Shown: in pieces, positions 9,801 to 17,030 of the stretch
How positions within the stretch are numbered: position 1 is the first letter of the stretch
Layout of the letters: each line of letters starts with the position of its first letter
Assembly (NCBI RefSeq): GCF_001050275.1
Contig: NZ_BBYA01000010.1
Coordinates: 124,001 to 188,000 of the forward strand
Direction: 5' to 3'
DNA: 64,000 nt
From: Leptolinea tardivitalis
Lineage (GTDB): Bacteria; Chloroflexota; Anaerolineae; Anaerolineales; Anaerolineaceae
Program-made: the position numbers and the translations under genes
Notes under the pieces: generated by a model
What the model saw: only the letters and a program-made list of their open reading frames with translations
The model's database searches: none
Told to the model about the DNA's origin: nothing

Positions 9801-9883
9801 ACTTCTCCAAATGCCCCCTGACCGATGCTTTTTTCGATGCGGTAGTTCTTTAATACAATGTCGTTTTCCGCGAACCGCCCCAT
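6881..9883 (-). CDS. Membrane Ser/Thr kinase with LysM and periplasmic-binding-protein sensor domains
   Basis: A 1000-residue receptor-type kinase. The cytoplasmic kinase domain occupies about 12-270 (glycine loop GQGAFGEV 21-28, K43, HRD 144-146, DLG instead of DFG). Then come about 190 residues of Ala/Glu/Arg-rich coiled coil (280-470), a short TPR-like segment, a membrane helix near 499-519 (WWAGAMGAVIVAGLILW), a Thr/Ala/Pro linker, a LysM domain (about 582-630, YTVSPGDTIRALAIKFDVNQ) and a type-1 periplasmic sugar-binding-protein domain (about 665-990, beginning LLVGIVLPSENETYDKELTE). LysM binds peptidoglycan or chitin-like glycans and the PBP fold binds small sugars or autoinducers. An extracellular ligand-to-kinase signalling role is inferred. 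RBS CGGAG precedes the ATG. The long antisense ORFs over the coiled coil are composition artefacts. Confidence 0.9.
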   Translation of the reverse strand: MGRFAENDIVLKNYRIEKSIGQGAFGEVFLATHIELNGKRAIKVLLRDDIGVGSSDYQDYKNRFRQESQLMEWFSHPNMIRVYDFQEEDNVLFLIMEYASGGSLKQKLDRYRKNGERFEIKETVKLGIDVAEGLSVMHKKDVVHRDLKPSNILFDSNELAKVADLGLAQVPGGASMRSQLSLPKAHPGTPMYMSPEQEISGVYLRPASDIYSLGLILFEMLTGRSYKNIRPGTHIKDMVAGVPDWFDNYILRMLSESPKERPWDGAETAEELRKGLLVGEQMTREIREKEQKEALERARIAEQQRLEAERIKKVEEERARQQALEKAKQEEEARARQAAEERRRLEAVENAKKAAEEKARREAAEKARKEELERARLAAEEKRRKEAEEKARLAAEDKARRDAAAKAREEEKEKARLAEQERIRKEAEEKAKKDAEEKARLQEQITQLETQGMEACAGQNWPAARQTVKELKKLGKDGQAAALRIKAEIKEESIPVWKKYWWAGAMGAVIVAGLILWQTGVYPPQRVAATLTKPALTSAPTILITGTPVTVASITPAATDLAFTATSIPEVLIPDETTTRMIEYTVSPGDTIRALAIKFDVNQADIVSANQMKENAPLKNGQVLLIPLKIQVMGGGAALTPTAAGPATASTVSAAAPTASAPVFDKDKLLVGIVLPSENETYDKELTELFQNSFSSNGIKIEISGDNKDEKYQYLSIMSLLDKGIKVLVIDPIDNQSTSISDAVSQARKLGVKIISFDNLLYDDTLVDAAIGFDPVQIGKIQGDYLVQKAGQRKGIPLYLYAGSKIDIGAEKYFQGAWSVLQPKIADGTFVVANSTAAVEVSGMNSLSNENIKAVINQIGSDWIGEEAAKLAEANLSSANPKMKGDVFILSPYDNLSRSLADVFSSDKTITSYVITGMGSHSASLEYIKAGKQSMTIYPDDCLYVRDVVSTAISFLKGETPNLPGKVYTGKGYVPSTEPKIPIITKENYNEAFNNSNSCK

Positions 9884-10182
9884 GGATCACTCCGAGTATA
9901 AAATGGCCATCCGGTCAATTTTATCATTTCAAACCAGATTATTACCCAAAATAGAAATTAATGGTTTATCTAAGCCCGGGCTCCTTAATCCTTTTATTTC
10001 CGGAGGTTCAAAAAAACCGTTATTTTTTTGAGAGACAGTTGAAGTGGGTGTGTATTTCAGAACCGGAACGGCAATTAAAAAAAAGACACCGCCTGTTGCG
10101 TATTGCCCCATCTCACCACCCCACAATCATGCCGGATATGACTTGATTTTAACATCTCTGACCAGATAATTCTTATGGATTC
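9884..10182. other. Intergenic stretch between two co-directional minus-strand genes
   Basis: About 300 bp with homopolymer A/T tracts. A weak inverted repeat GGCAAT/ATTGCC around 10068-10113 encloses an A-run and could be an inefficient terminator for the upstream PQQ gene. No gene is seen. Confidence 0.35.
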
Positions 10183-12189
10183 CTATGATTCAATCACCAC
10201 TTCGGTCCGAGTGGAATCATCCATTTCAAGACGAATGGGTTGATCTCCCAATCCCTTAATATTGATCTTCCCACGGATCATCTTTCCCGTCTTGATGGTC
10301 ACCGGGGCAACTTTGGCCATGATTTTGCCGGAGAAAATATTCCGAAATGGATCCGGCCGCTCCGGACGGTCTACATATTCAACACATACGCTGAGTTGAT
10401 TTTCGGATTGAGTGGGAACAATCTCCAGATTCAAATCCCACCAACTGTTAGGAGCAATACTCTGATTCTCATCCGCCCTCACACGGTCGGCATACATCAA
10501 CGAGCCGCCCACATAAACAACAATATTGTGTGCGGCGGCCCGGCCGGTATTCTTGATTCGTAATGTGATCTGGCCGGGTTCATTTTGTACAAGGGTAGGC
10601 GTGGTGGCCAGTTCTGATGTGAGCACCGGTAACATAGAAAGTGCTTCCGCTTTTCTCCGCCTTTCTTCTGCGCCAATGGGATCATTCATCCGTTCCAGTA
10701 CACCGGCAGCCAGCAGGTAATAATACGCCGCCCGTCCCGGGTCCTGTGTCCGCCAGATTAATGCTGCCCGCTCAAATCCTTCCACTCCGCGTTTGCGATC
10801 ACCCACACCAATCCAAAGGCGAGCGCCCCATTCCGGTTCATGGGCTTTCTCCCAGGCCTGGGCTGCTTTTTCAAGATCAGTATCCTGCTCACAGGGATCG
10901 CACCAGTATGTCTGCAAGGCGTACTGGATGGCAGCTTCATGATACTTTTCCTGATTCACTAACATGTTCGCTGCCCACATATGTTGTCCGCCGTGATACG
11001 GCATACTCCAGACGTAACCGCGCAAATCACCTTCTTTTGCATTGCACCGGGTGGCAAAATAGACACGATCTTTCTTTTTGGCCAGATTCCCCGTCAGGGC
11101 CTGATCCTTATTATTTAATCCCGAATATTTCCAAATACACACACCCGTTTGAATATCAAACCCATAGCTATACCCGTGCGAATCCCCACAAACGAGCAGC
11201 GCATCATTTACGATCTGCGGTCGCACCATCGCAGTTCCGTCAAGTTCAACCTCCCAGAGGACCTGGCTGGACATCCGGTCAAGGCAGCGCATTTTATGGT
11301 CTGAAGCACCAAAAAAAAGACGGTTTTTATAATAGGCCAATTTTCCAATTCGGGAAGATAATGACGAGCGTTGATTCAGCTCATATACCCATTGCTGCCT
11401 CCCCGAGATATCCATTGCATACAACTGACCTTTTTCGTTGGCCACATAGATATACTGGTCACCGGTTATCAGCATGTCTGTAAGATAGGCATATTCCGAA
11501 TCGGCGAATACTGTGGATGTATTGTTCCCCTGTATACGCAGCAACTGACCCGGGCGCGTACCGGTCACCAGGTAATAAATGGCATTTTGGAGGGAGAAAG
11601 TCTGCGGACTGTTTAACCGGGCTGTATTGTCCCAGCGGCCAATTTGACCGCTTTTTTGCGTAGCCGGGTTGACACCAACCAGTGTTCCATCGCTGACAGC
11701 AAGACTGACCCATTCAGGATTGTGTTTTACGATTTTTGGTGCAACTGGTCCGGCAAAATCATAAGACCAAACCAGTTTTCCATTCAAATCCAACACCAAA
11801 AGACAGGAGGGATCCGGTGATCGCCGGCCGGTTATTTGCAGGATCCAATCTCCGAAGATATACGGCCTTCCAATGGCCGGCCGGTCCAGCGGCAGAGACC
11901 ATTGTTTTTCCCGGGTTTCCAGACTATACGAAAACAATTCTCCTTCCGGCTGACCAACTACAGCCTCTTCACTGTGACGATTCCAGCCAACCAGCAACGT
12001 CTTCTCACCCAGTACTGTTATGCCAGCCGGTTTTCCGGGAACTGTGAACTGCCAGTCTGGAGTGCAGGGAGGCTTGGCCTGATGAAACGTCTCCCGTTTG
12101 AAGCCACAGATGGGGCATACTGGTGCATTATGTGGAAAATACGAAAGGCATTTCGTGCAAAAAAGCGATGGTATGGAAAAATTGGACAT
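10183..12189 (-). CDS. Zinc-ribbon / PQQ-like beta-propeller / TPR protein
   Basis: A 668-residue protein without signal peptide. Residues about 8-32 form a zinc ribbon with two CxxC pairs (CTKC ... CPIC). About 45-395 are PQQ-type propeller blades (WQFTVPGKPAGI, VWSYDFAGPV, LLWEVELDGTA, CIWKYSG). A helical TPR-like segment follows (about 410-510: YHEAAIQYALQTYW, AAYYYLLAAGVLERM), and the C-terminus (about 520-668) is a CARDB-like beta domain (ITLRIKNTGRAAAHNIVVYV). It probably acts as an intracellular scaffold; nothing suggests enzymatic PQQ chemistry. It lies head to head with the regulator gene at 12470 and near two kinases, so a link to the neighbouring signalling genes is possible but unproven. 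Confidence 0.8.
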   Translation of the reverse strand: MSNFSIPSLFCTKCLSYFPHNAPVCPICGFKRETFHQAKPPCTPDWQFTVPGKPAGITVLGEKTLLVGWNRHSEEAVVGQPEGELFSYSLETREKQWSLPLDRPAIGRPYIFGDWILQITGRRSPDPSCLLVLDLNGKLVWSYDFAGPVAPKIVKHNPEWVSLAVSDGTLVGVNPATQKSGQIGRWDNTARLNSPQTFSLQNAIYYLVTGTRPGQLLRIQGNNTSTVFADSEYAYLTDMLITGDQYIYVANEKGQLYAMDISGRQQWVYELNQRSSLSSRIGKLAYYKNRLFFGASDHKMRCLDRMSSQVLWEVELDGTAMVRPQIVNDALLVCGDSHGYSYGFDIQTGVCIWKYSGLNNKDQALTGNLAKKKDRVYFATRCNAKEGDLRGYVWSMPYHGGQHMWAANMLVNQEKYHEAAIQYALQTYWCDPCEQDTDLEKAAQAWEKAHEPEWGARLWIGVGDRKRGVEGFERAALIWRTQDPGRAAYYYLLAAGVLERMNDPIGAEERRRKAEALSMLPVLTSELATTPTLVQNEPGQITLRIKNTGRAAAHNIVVYVGGSLMYADRVRADENQSIAPNSWWDLNLEIVPTQSENQLSVCVEYVDRPERPDPFRNIFSGKIMAKVAPVTIKTGKMIRGKINIKGLGDQPIRLEMDDSTRTEVVIES

Positions 12190-12380
12190 TGTGCGGCCTG
12201 TGCTGGGGAAAACCGGATGAAGGTGAGGTATGAATATTTTAGCGGAGATGGAAGAAACAGATTAAGAGATTATTCAAACGTTCATCAGGATCATCTCAAA
12301 ACACACCGGAAGCCTAAGAAAATGTATCTCAATCCCGTCTTGATTCAGCCATCCGCATAAATAGTTTATCACGAATATTC

Positions 12381-12398
12381 ACAAATGTACATATTTGT
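12381..12398. promoter_or_regulatory. Inverted repeat, candidate operator upstream of the seven-gene operon
   Basis: ACAAAT-gtacat-ATTTGT, perfect 6-bp arms, lies 13 bp upstream of the -35 box. The central GTAC also occurs twice in the repeat over the -10 box, so both may be bound by the HTH protein encoded by the first gene. This is inference. Confidence 0.45.
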
Positions 12399-12410
12399 TC
12401 AAATTGCTTA

Positions 12411-12446
12411 TTGACATTTCATTGATATTTATGTACTATTTTGTAC
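12411..12446 (+). promoter_or_regulatory. Sigma70-like promoter with overlapping GTAC inverted repeat
   Basis: TTGACA (12411-12416), 17-bp spacer, TACTAT (12434-12439). A GTAC-N6-GTAC repeat (12433-12446) covers the -10 box and likely start point. It stands 31 bp before the ATG of the regulator gene and is the only good promoter before the operon 12470-21278. Confidence 0.7.
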
Positions 12447-12469
12447 AGTAAGAACAAGCTGATGAGGAA

Positions 12470-13702
12470 ATGATGTCCGACCCAAAATCTGATCCCGAAT
12501 ACATGAAAATTGGAGAAGCTGCCCGCTTTCTGGGCGTCAATCCGCGGACAGTGTATCGCCGGGTGTGGGCAGGTGAACTTCCCGCCGCCAGAATCGGGGG
12601 ATTGTATTTCATTCGTAAAGCCGACCTCGACGCCATCCTGTCACATAATCGAGCTGAACCGTCTGACCAGGCCGATACGGGATTGATGAAGTGTTCTGTT
12701 TGTTACAGGCTGCTTCCAAATGAGACCCACATCGGTGCAGTTTGTGCCGTAGAAGGATGCGAAGAGATCATCTGCACCCAGTGTGTCAGAAAAGGTGATC
12801 AATATTGCCCGGATCATGCCCCCTCGCAGGAACAACTTTTACTTGACGCCCTCCGGCGCCAGAAAAGTGGTGAAATTCCTGTGGTGGTAAAGAATTCAAT
12901 AGCACGCCTGCGGGAGATTAATTTCTTGAATCGAATTCAGACCCGTTTGACGGCTATGGGTTCCTTCTTGCATCCGGTTTCGGGTGAAGTCATCAATATT
13001 GGCAACTGGGCGGAAATACTGGAATTCGGTGATGACCGTGCTGAAATTATGCATATGCTGGGCAAGGTTGTTCTGGATGCAGACACTCTGGCAAAAAATC
13101 CATTGAATGCCTGGTTCTCAGCCCGTCCACCGTTGCCCAGAGGAAGCAAAGCGCCAGCCATTCATATCCAGGTGCACGTGATGAGCCATCTGGATGAGAT
13201 GATCAGGAATGGATTTGATACCCGGCCTCTTACAGCAGATGACCTCGCCCCCCGGCTTGTTCAACTATCCGAGGAAGCTCGTGAGAGTAAAGAAATGCAA
13301 ATGGTTGTTTTGGCTTCCTCCACCGGCTGGGATGCCACAGCCCGCACGGTGATCAACGGGCAAACCGGAGAAAAGCATGTTTTGCCTTTCTCGCATGGCA
13401 TGGTCATGATTTATCTATACGATCTGGAAAGTGGTGAGCTTTTATATAACAACCTGGATGACCGGGCCCGCCTGTATGCCGAATTGTTTATCCCTTTGCT
13501 CCCTTCGGAAGAAATGGAAGAGGTCAAAACTGCCATTGAAAAAGAGCTGGTAATGTATGACAGCCTTACTCTGGAAAATGCTGTTCAGACTCTCGGGTTT
13601 TCCCGTTCTCTGGTGCAAAAAACATTTGAAAATCTTTCTTCATCAAACCGCTTCACCCTGGTGGATGTACCAGGGTTCGGTTTGACAATTTCTCGTAAAT
13701 AA
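12470..13702 (+). CDS. MerR/excisionase-type HTH regulator with cysteine-rich zinc-binding domain
   Basis: A 410-residue protein and first gene of a seven-gene operon. Residues about 10-60 are a winged-helix DNA-binding domain of the HTH_17/excisionase type (MKIGEAARFLGVNPRTVYRR). Residues about 75-118 form a Cys/His cluster (CSVC ... CAVEGC ... CTQC ... CPDH), a B-box or ring-like zinc site. The remaining ~290 residues form a large unknown domain, ending in another winged-helix-like segment (LTLENAVQTLGFSRSLVQ). ATG at 12470 or 12473; GATGAGG just upstream fits either. It probably binds the palindromes at its own promoter and controls the operon, which is inference from position and domain type. 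The next gene begins 14 bp later. Confidence 0.75.
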   Translation: MMSDPKSDPEYMKIGEAARFLGVNPRTVYRRVWAGELPAARIGGLYFIRKADLDAILSHNRAEPSDQADTGLMKCSVCYRLLPNETHIGAVCAVEGCEEIICTQCVRKGDQYCPDHAPSQEQLLLDALRRQKSGEIPVVVKNSIARLREINFLNRIQTRLTAMGSFLHPVSGEVINIGNWAEILEFGDDRAEIMHMLGKVVLDADTLAKNPLNAWFSARPPLPRGSKAPAIHIQVHVMSHLDEMIRNGFDTRPLTADDLAPRLVQLSEEARESKEMQMVVLASSTGWDATARTVINGQTGEKHVLPFSHGMVMIYLYDLESGELLYNNLDDRARLYAELFIPLLPSEEMEEVKTAIEKELVMYDSLTLENAVQTLGFSRSLVQKTFENLSSSNRFTLVDVPGFGLTISRK

Positions 13703-13716
13703 CTGGGAGGTTTACC

Positions 13717-14406
13717 ATGACAGAAAAACGTACACTGGTTGATTTTGGGTTGAATATTTTGCGCGATTTATTGAACAATACCGCAAAATCACAGCCAGCT
13801 TCGGATACCGCAAAAAAGCTGAAATTGGATGAAGTCCCGTTGGAAACCTTGAAAAAGGAAAAAATCTCCCTTGAACAGGAAGAGAAGAAAACACTGTCAC
13901 GTTTACGCGAAATTGAAAATCGCAAACGCCAGCTTTTCAGCGAAGGTGTACAGAACATTTCCAGCGACCGCGAGCAGACAGTTTTGGCCCGCAAAATCAA
14001 AGAACTCGATGTCGAGGCAGCCGGCCTTGATCAGGTGCTTCATGCGCTTTCCAAACAGATGCGTGTTATCGATGGCCTTGTGCAGATTAAAGAACGCACC
14101 ATGATTTTCTCATCGACCAACAACACGATCCTGTCAAAATTGAACATGGACGACATTCTTCATTATGTGAATATGGCCAGCGCCGATGGTGAATTTCAGA
14201 TCAACAAATTCGACGATCTGCTGCGTGCCATGGAAATGAATGCCTCCATTGCGCCTGAATTCCGTGAAGAAGCCGATGTTCTTGAAATAAAAAAGGCCAT
14301 GCAGCGGGCCCGTGAAGCCGGTGAACTCAGTGATGAAAGAATCGATGAGGAATTGAAAAATCTGTACGAAAAGAAAGTTCAGCAAGCCGTTGAAGCTGAG
14401 TTTTAG
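13717..14406 (+). CDS. Helical coiled-coil protein with MIM1-like C-terminus, candidate ESCRT-III-like partner
   Basis: A 229-residue charged, almost wholly helical protein with RBS GGGAGG. A long hairpin-like coiled coil covers about 47-130 (EQEEKKTLSRLREIENRK, then LARKIKELDVEAAGLDQV), followed by shorter helices (about 145-200). The C-terminal helix reads DERIDEELKNL (206-216), matching the hydrophobic spacing of the eukaryotic MIT-interacting motif MIM1 (D/E-x-x-L-x-x-R-L-x-x-L) with Ile for the first Leu and Glu for Arg. The adjacent downstream gene encodes a MIT-AAA ATPase. Size, helix order and tail fit an ESCRT-III/Snf7/PspA-like filament subunit, but I see no decisive sequence identity. 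It could equally be a PspA-unrelated adaptor. Confidence 0.55.
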   Translation: MTEKRTLVDFGLNILRDLLNNTAKSQPASDTAKKLKLDEVPLETLKKEKISLEQEEKKTLSRLREIENRKRQLFSEGVQNISSDREQTVLARKIKELDVEAAGLDQVLHALSKQMRVIDGLVQIKERTMIFSSTNNTILSKLNMDDILHYVNMASADGEFQINKFDDLLRAMEMNASIAPEFREEADVLEIKKAMQRAREAGELSDERIDEELKNLYEKKVQQAVEAEF

Positions 14407-14439
14407 TGACGTCAATCCTGCATGCGAACAGAGACTATT

Positions 14440-15636
14440 ATGTCTGTAAATCTTGGTGACATGGCTTTTTCTGAATACCGACGGGTGCTCAAACGCGCTG
14501 AAGACGCCCGATTGAAGGGTGCTTTCTCTGATGCGGCGGCGGCTTACCGTCAATGTGCCGAGTTATACAGGCAATATGCCGCATCGTCCACTGATCCATC
14601 CATCCGAAAACAGCGATTGAAGCAGTCTGAGATCTTCCTGCAAAAATCCCGGCAATACGGTTCATCTTCCGTATCGCACCAGTCTGTTCATCACCAGGAA
14701 GCCCGGAAGGAAGCCGCCGGGCCGGCTGATCGGGATGATTATGAAGCCGATGTATTGAATCTGAGACAGCATACCAATATCAAATGGAAGGATATTGGCG
14801 GGTTGGAAGAGACCAAGAATTCCATCAAAGCAGCCTATGGAATGGCTCTGGCCCAAAAACCGAAAGGAGTGCAGATTAACAGCTGGCGGAACATTCTTCT
14901 TTTCGGGCCTCCGGGAACCGGGAAAACACTTCTGGCCGCCGCCACAGCCGGAAGTCTGGAAGCGGATTTCTTTAACGTCAAAGTGAGCAATCTGGTATCC
15001 AAGTATTTCGGTGAAACCAGCAAATTAATCTCCGCTTTGTATTCCGTCGCCCACCAGCGAAGCCCATCGGTCATTTACATGGATGAATTCGAATCCCTTA
15101 CGCCTCCCCGTGATTCAGGCGACAGCGGTGCGGAACGGAGAATTGTCAGCACATTCCTTTCCGAGCTGGACGGACTGGCCACCAAGGAAGACGAAAGTTT
15201 TATTCTGACCATGGGAGCCACGAATTTCCCCTGGCTGCTGGATTCGGCCATGTTGAGCCGCTTCCAGCGACGAATTTACGTCCCCCTGCCTGATGAAGCT
15301 GCCCGGAAATCCATTCTCGAAATCCACCTGACCCGCCGCGGCCATAAGACAACGCAGGATATCAATGAGTGGGTAAAAGCCACCCGTGGATTCGCCGGAC
15401 GTGAAATTGAACAGCTTTGTCAGACGGCTATCGCCAGCATGACTCAGCGGGCCAACCCCGGTCTTCTTGATCTGGTAGATCAGGGACGAAAAGCCCTGAG
15501 CAAATATGAAATCAAAATTGAGCCGCTCACAGAAAATGATATGAAATCAGCACTCGATCAAATACATCCGATCACCACGGCAGACATGCTAAGGCAGTAT
15601 GATGATTGGAACCATCAATCTGAACACCAGATGTAA
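14440..15636 (+). CDS. MIT-domain AAA+ ATPase of the Vps4/katanin (meiotic) type
   Basis: A 398-residue protein. Residues about 8-75 look like a MIT three-helix bundle (YRRVLKRAEDARLKGAFSDA, AYRQCAELYRQY, then a third helix before a short linker). The AAA module begins NIKWKDIGGLEETKNSIK. Walker A is GPPGTGKT (156-163), Walker B VIYMDE (211-216) and the arginine-finger/SRH motif RFQRRIYVPLPD starts at R274, a signature of Vps4, katanin, spastin and fidgetin. The C-terminus ALDQIHPITTADMLRQYDDW is also Vps4/katanin-like. Such enzymes are hexameric unfoldases that pull on filament subunits bound by MIT. Start 14440 is preferred over 14422 because AGAGA precedes it, but both are possible. It sits 33 bp after the coiled-coil gene. 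Confidence 0.88.
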   Translation: MSVNLGDMAFSEYRRVLKRAEDARLKGAFSDAAAAYRQCAELYRQYAASSTDPSIRKQRLKQSEIFLQKSRQYGSSSVSHQSVHHQEARKEAAGPADRDDYEADVLNLRQHTNIKWKDIGGLEETKNSIKAAYGMALAQKPKGVQINSWRNILLFGPPGTGKTLLAAATAGSLEADFFNVKVSNLVSKYFGETSKLISALYSVAHQRSPSVIYMDEFESLTPPRDSGDSGAERRIVSTFLSELDGLATKEDESFILTMGATNFPWLLDSAMLSRFQRRIYVPLPDEAARKSILEIHLTRRGHKTTQDINEWVKATRGFAGREIEQLCQTAIASMTQRANPGLLDLVDQGRKALSKYEIKIEPLTENDMKSALDQIHPITTADMLRQYDDWNHQSEHQM

Positions 15637-15661
15637 AAATCTCTCAATCAGGGAAAACCTC

Positions 15662-17002
15662 ATGTCCACTTTTGATGATAAAAAAGCATCTTTTGAACAA
15701 CGGCTTCAAAAATCCCGTGCCAATCATGAAGCCAACCTTGATAAACAACTGGCGGATATGCGGGTACGCCTGTTGAAAGATGCTCCCCCGGCTCTTCCAG
15801 ATGCAGCCATCCGCCAGATCACCCGTTTGGACCATGAGATCAAACAGCAAAGAATCTCCGGGATGCCAAGGGAAATGCGTGTTCAGATGGGTGGAAGTAC
15901 ACCATTACGTCAGGTAGATTCATTCTTCATCAAGGAATTTCAAACCAATAAGTACCTGTACTCCAATCTAATGAGTTATCCTACTGTTTTCTGCGAGACT
16001 CTTGAGGAATTCTTTAATACCTTTATTGACGACCTTGACGTTTCACCATCGGCAAAAAGACAGGAATTGAACCGAATGGTGGAGGAAGCACAACAGACTG
16101 CCGCCGATTCCCACGGGGGCGGTATATTCGGGGTCAACCTGCCAGGCCAGGGGTGTTACTTAAATGGATGGTTGTTTGCCTATGAAAGCGGGAAAAAACC
16201 ATCTGAAATTCTTCAATCAGAAAGTCATCTTCCATCCATATTAATGACCGCCGCCCATGAAAAACTCGGACATGGATTTCTCGCAGAATGCAGTGTCCTC
16301 GGGAAAACAAAATCGCGGTTGGGTTTGGATATGGTGGAAGTAGCCCGTCGCTTCAGCCTCCGTTCAGCAGAAGATCCTCTTACAAGCCTGAGGCAGCAGC
16401 AAAATGGTCTGATCCATACCACATCACAGCTTGTGGAAGAAGGATGGGCTACCTGGGTTGAAAGTTATATTGGCCAGTGTCTCTGGGAGAGACAACATCC
16501 CACCCACACCGTAGAACCCCTGATTGAAGCCTGCCAGAACCTTCCGCAGAATATAGAAAACCGCCAGCAGGTAAAAGAAGCTCTATTGACCGCAATGGCC
16601 TACCTTCTTGGCGATCAACAGGCCAACCTTCAAGCACTTCACTGGGCCATCAATACCATTGAAATACTGGGATCTGATTTTGATGATTATTTCTTCTCGG
16701 CTGCCAGCCAGCCCTTACGGTACTGCATCGGTGAATTGCTTCTGATGCGTATTGAAACACAGATGGGACCGTTGTGTGCTCCTTACGCCGCCCTGACGGC
16801 CGCCAATGTTGCCATTGAGCCCGACAAAATCAGTCTCAGCGATTTACAAACATTAATGGATCAGGATCCACGTCTTCACCCCGATACACGCCTGGCGGCC
16901 ATTGCGCAGTTATCCATCCGCAACAAAAATGACGTGGCCGAGATGGGCAGGCAGATCGAACAGCAATTAAGCTTCTCCGTGCCTCCAAGACTTCTGAATT
17001 AA
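15662..17002 (+). CDS. Zincin-like protein of unknown family within the Vps4-like operon
   Basis: A 446-residue protein with a helical N-terminus (about 1-70). HEKLGH (199-204) followed about 55 residues later by LVEEGWATWVES (E259-A263 core) recalls DUF885/M-type gluzincins, which have HExxPGHH and EGWA-Y-E. Here the first motif is one residue shorter, so whether zinc is bound is uncertain. A glycine-rich stretch SHGGGIFGVNLPGQGCY (about 150) is another candidate active-site feature. There is no signal peptide or membrane segment, so it is cytoplasmic. It is 25 bp from the ATPase gene and is probably co-translated. A regulatory peptidase or an inactive derivative acting on an operon partner is conceivable. 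RBS AGGGAAAACC precedes 15662. Confidence 0.6.
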   Translation: MSTFDDKKASFEQRLQKSRANHEANLDKQLADMRVRLLKDAPPALPDAAIRQITRLDHEIKQQRISGMPREMRVQMGGSTPLRQVDSFFIKEFQTNKYLYSNLMSYPTVFCETLEEFFNTFIDDLDVSPSAKRQELNRMVEEAQQTAADSHGGGIFGVNLPGQGCYLNGWLFAYESGKKPSEILQSESHLPSILMTAAHEKLGHGFLAECSVLGKTKSRLGLDMVEVARRFSLRSAEDPLTSLRQQQNGLIHTTSQLVEEGWATWVESYIGQCLWERQHPTHTVEPLIEACQNLPQNIENRQQVKEALLTAMAYLLGDQQANLQALHWAINTIEILGSDFDDYFFSAASQPLRYCIGELLLMRIETQMGPLCAPYAALTAANVAIEPDKISLSDLQTLMDQDPRLHPDTRLAAIAQLSIRNKNDVAEMGRQIEQQLSFSVPPRLLN

Positions 17003-17030
17003 GCTGACATTTTGGTCTCAGGGAAACCCC

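Noticed and set aside
11836-12360. 174-residue plus-strand ORF across the start of the PQQ gene
   Set aside because: It is antisense to the zinc-ribbon/PQQ gene with no RBS or domain.
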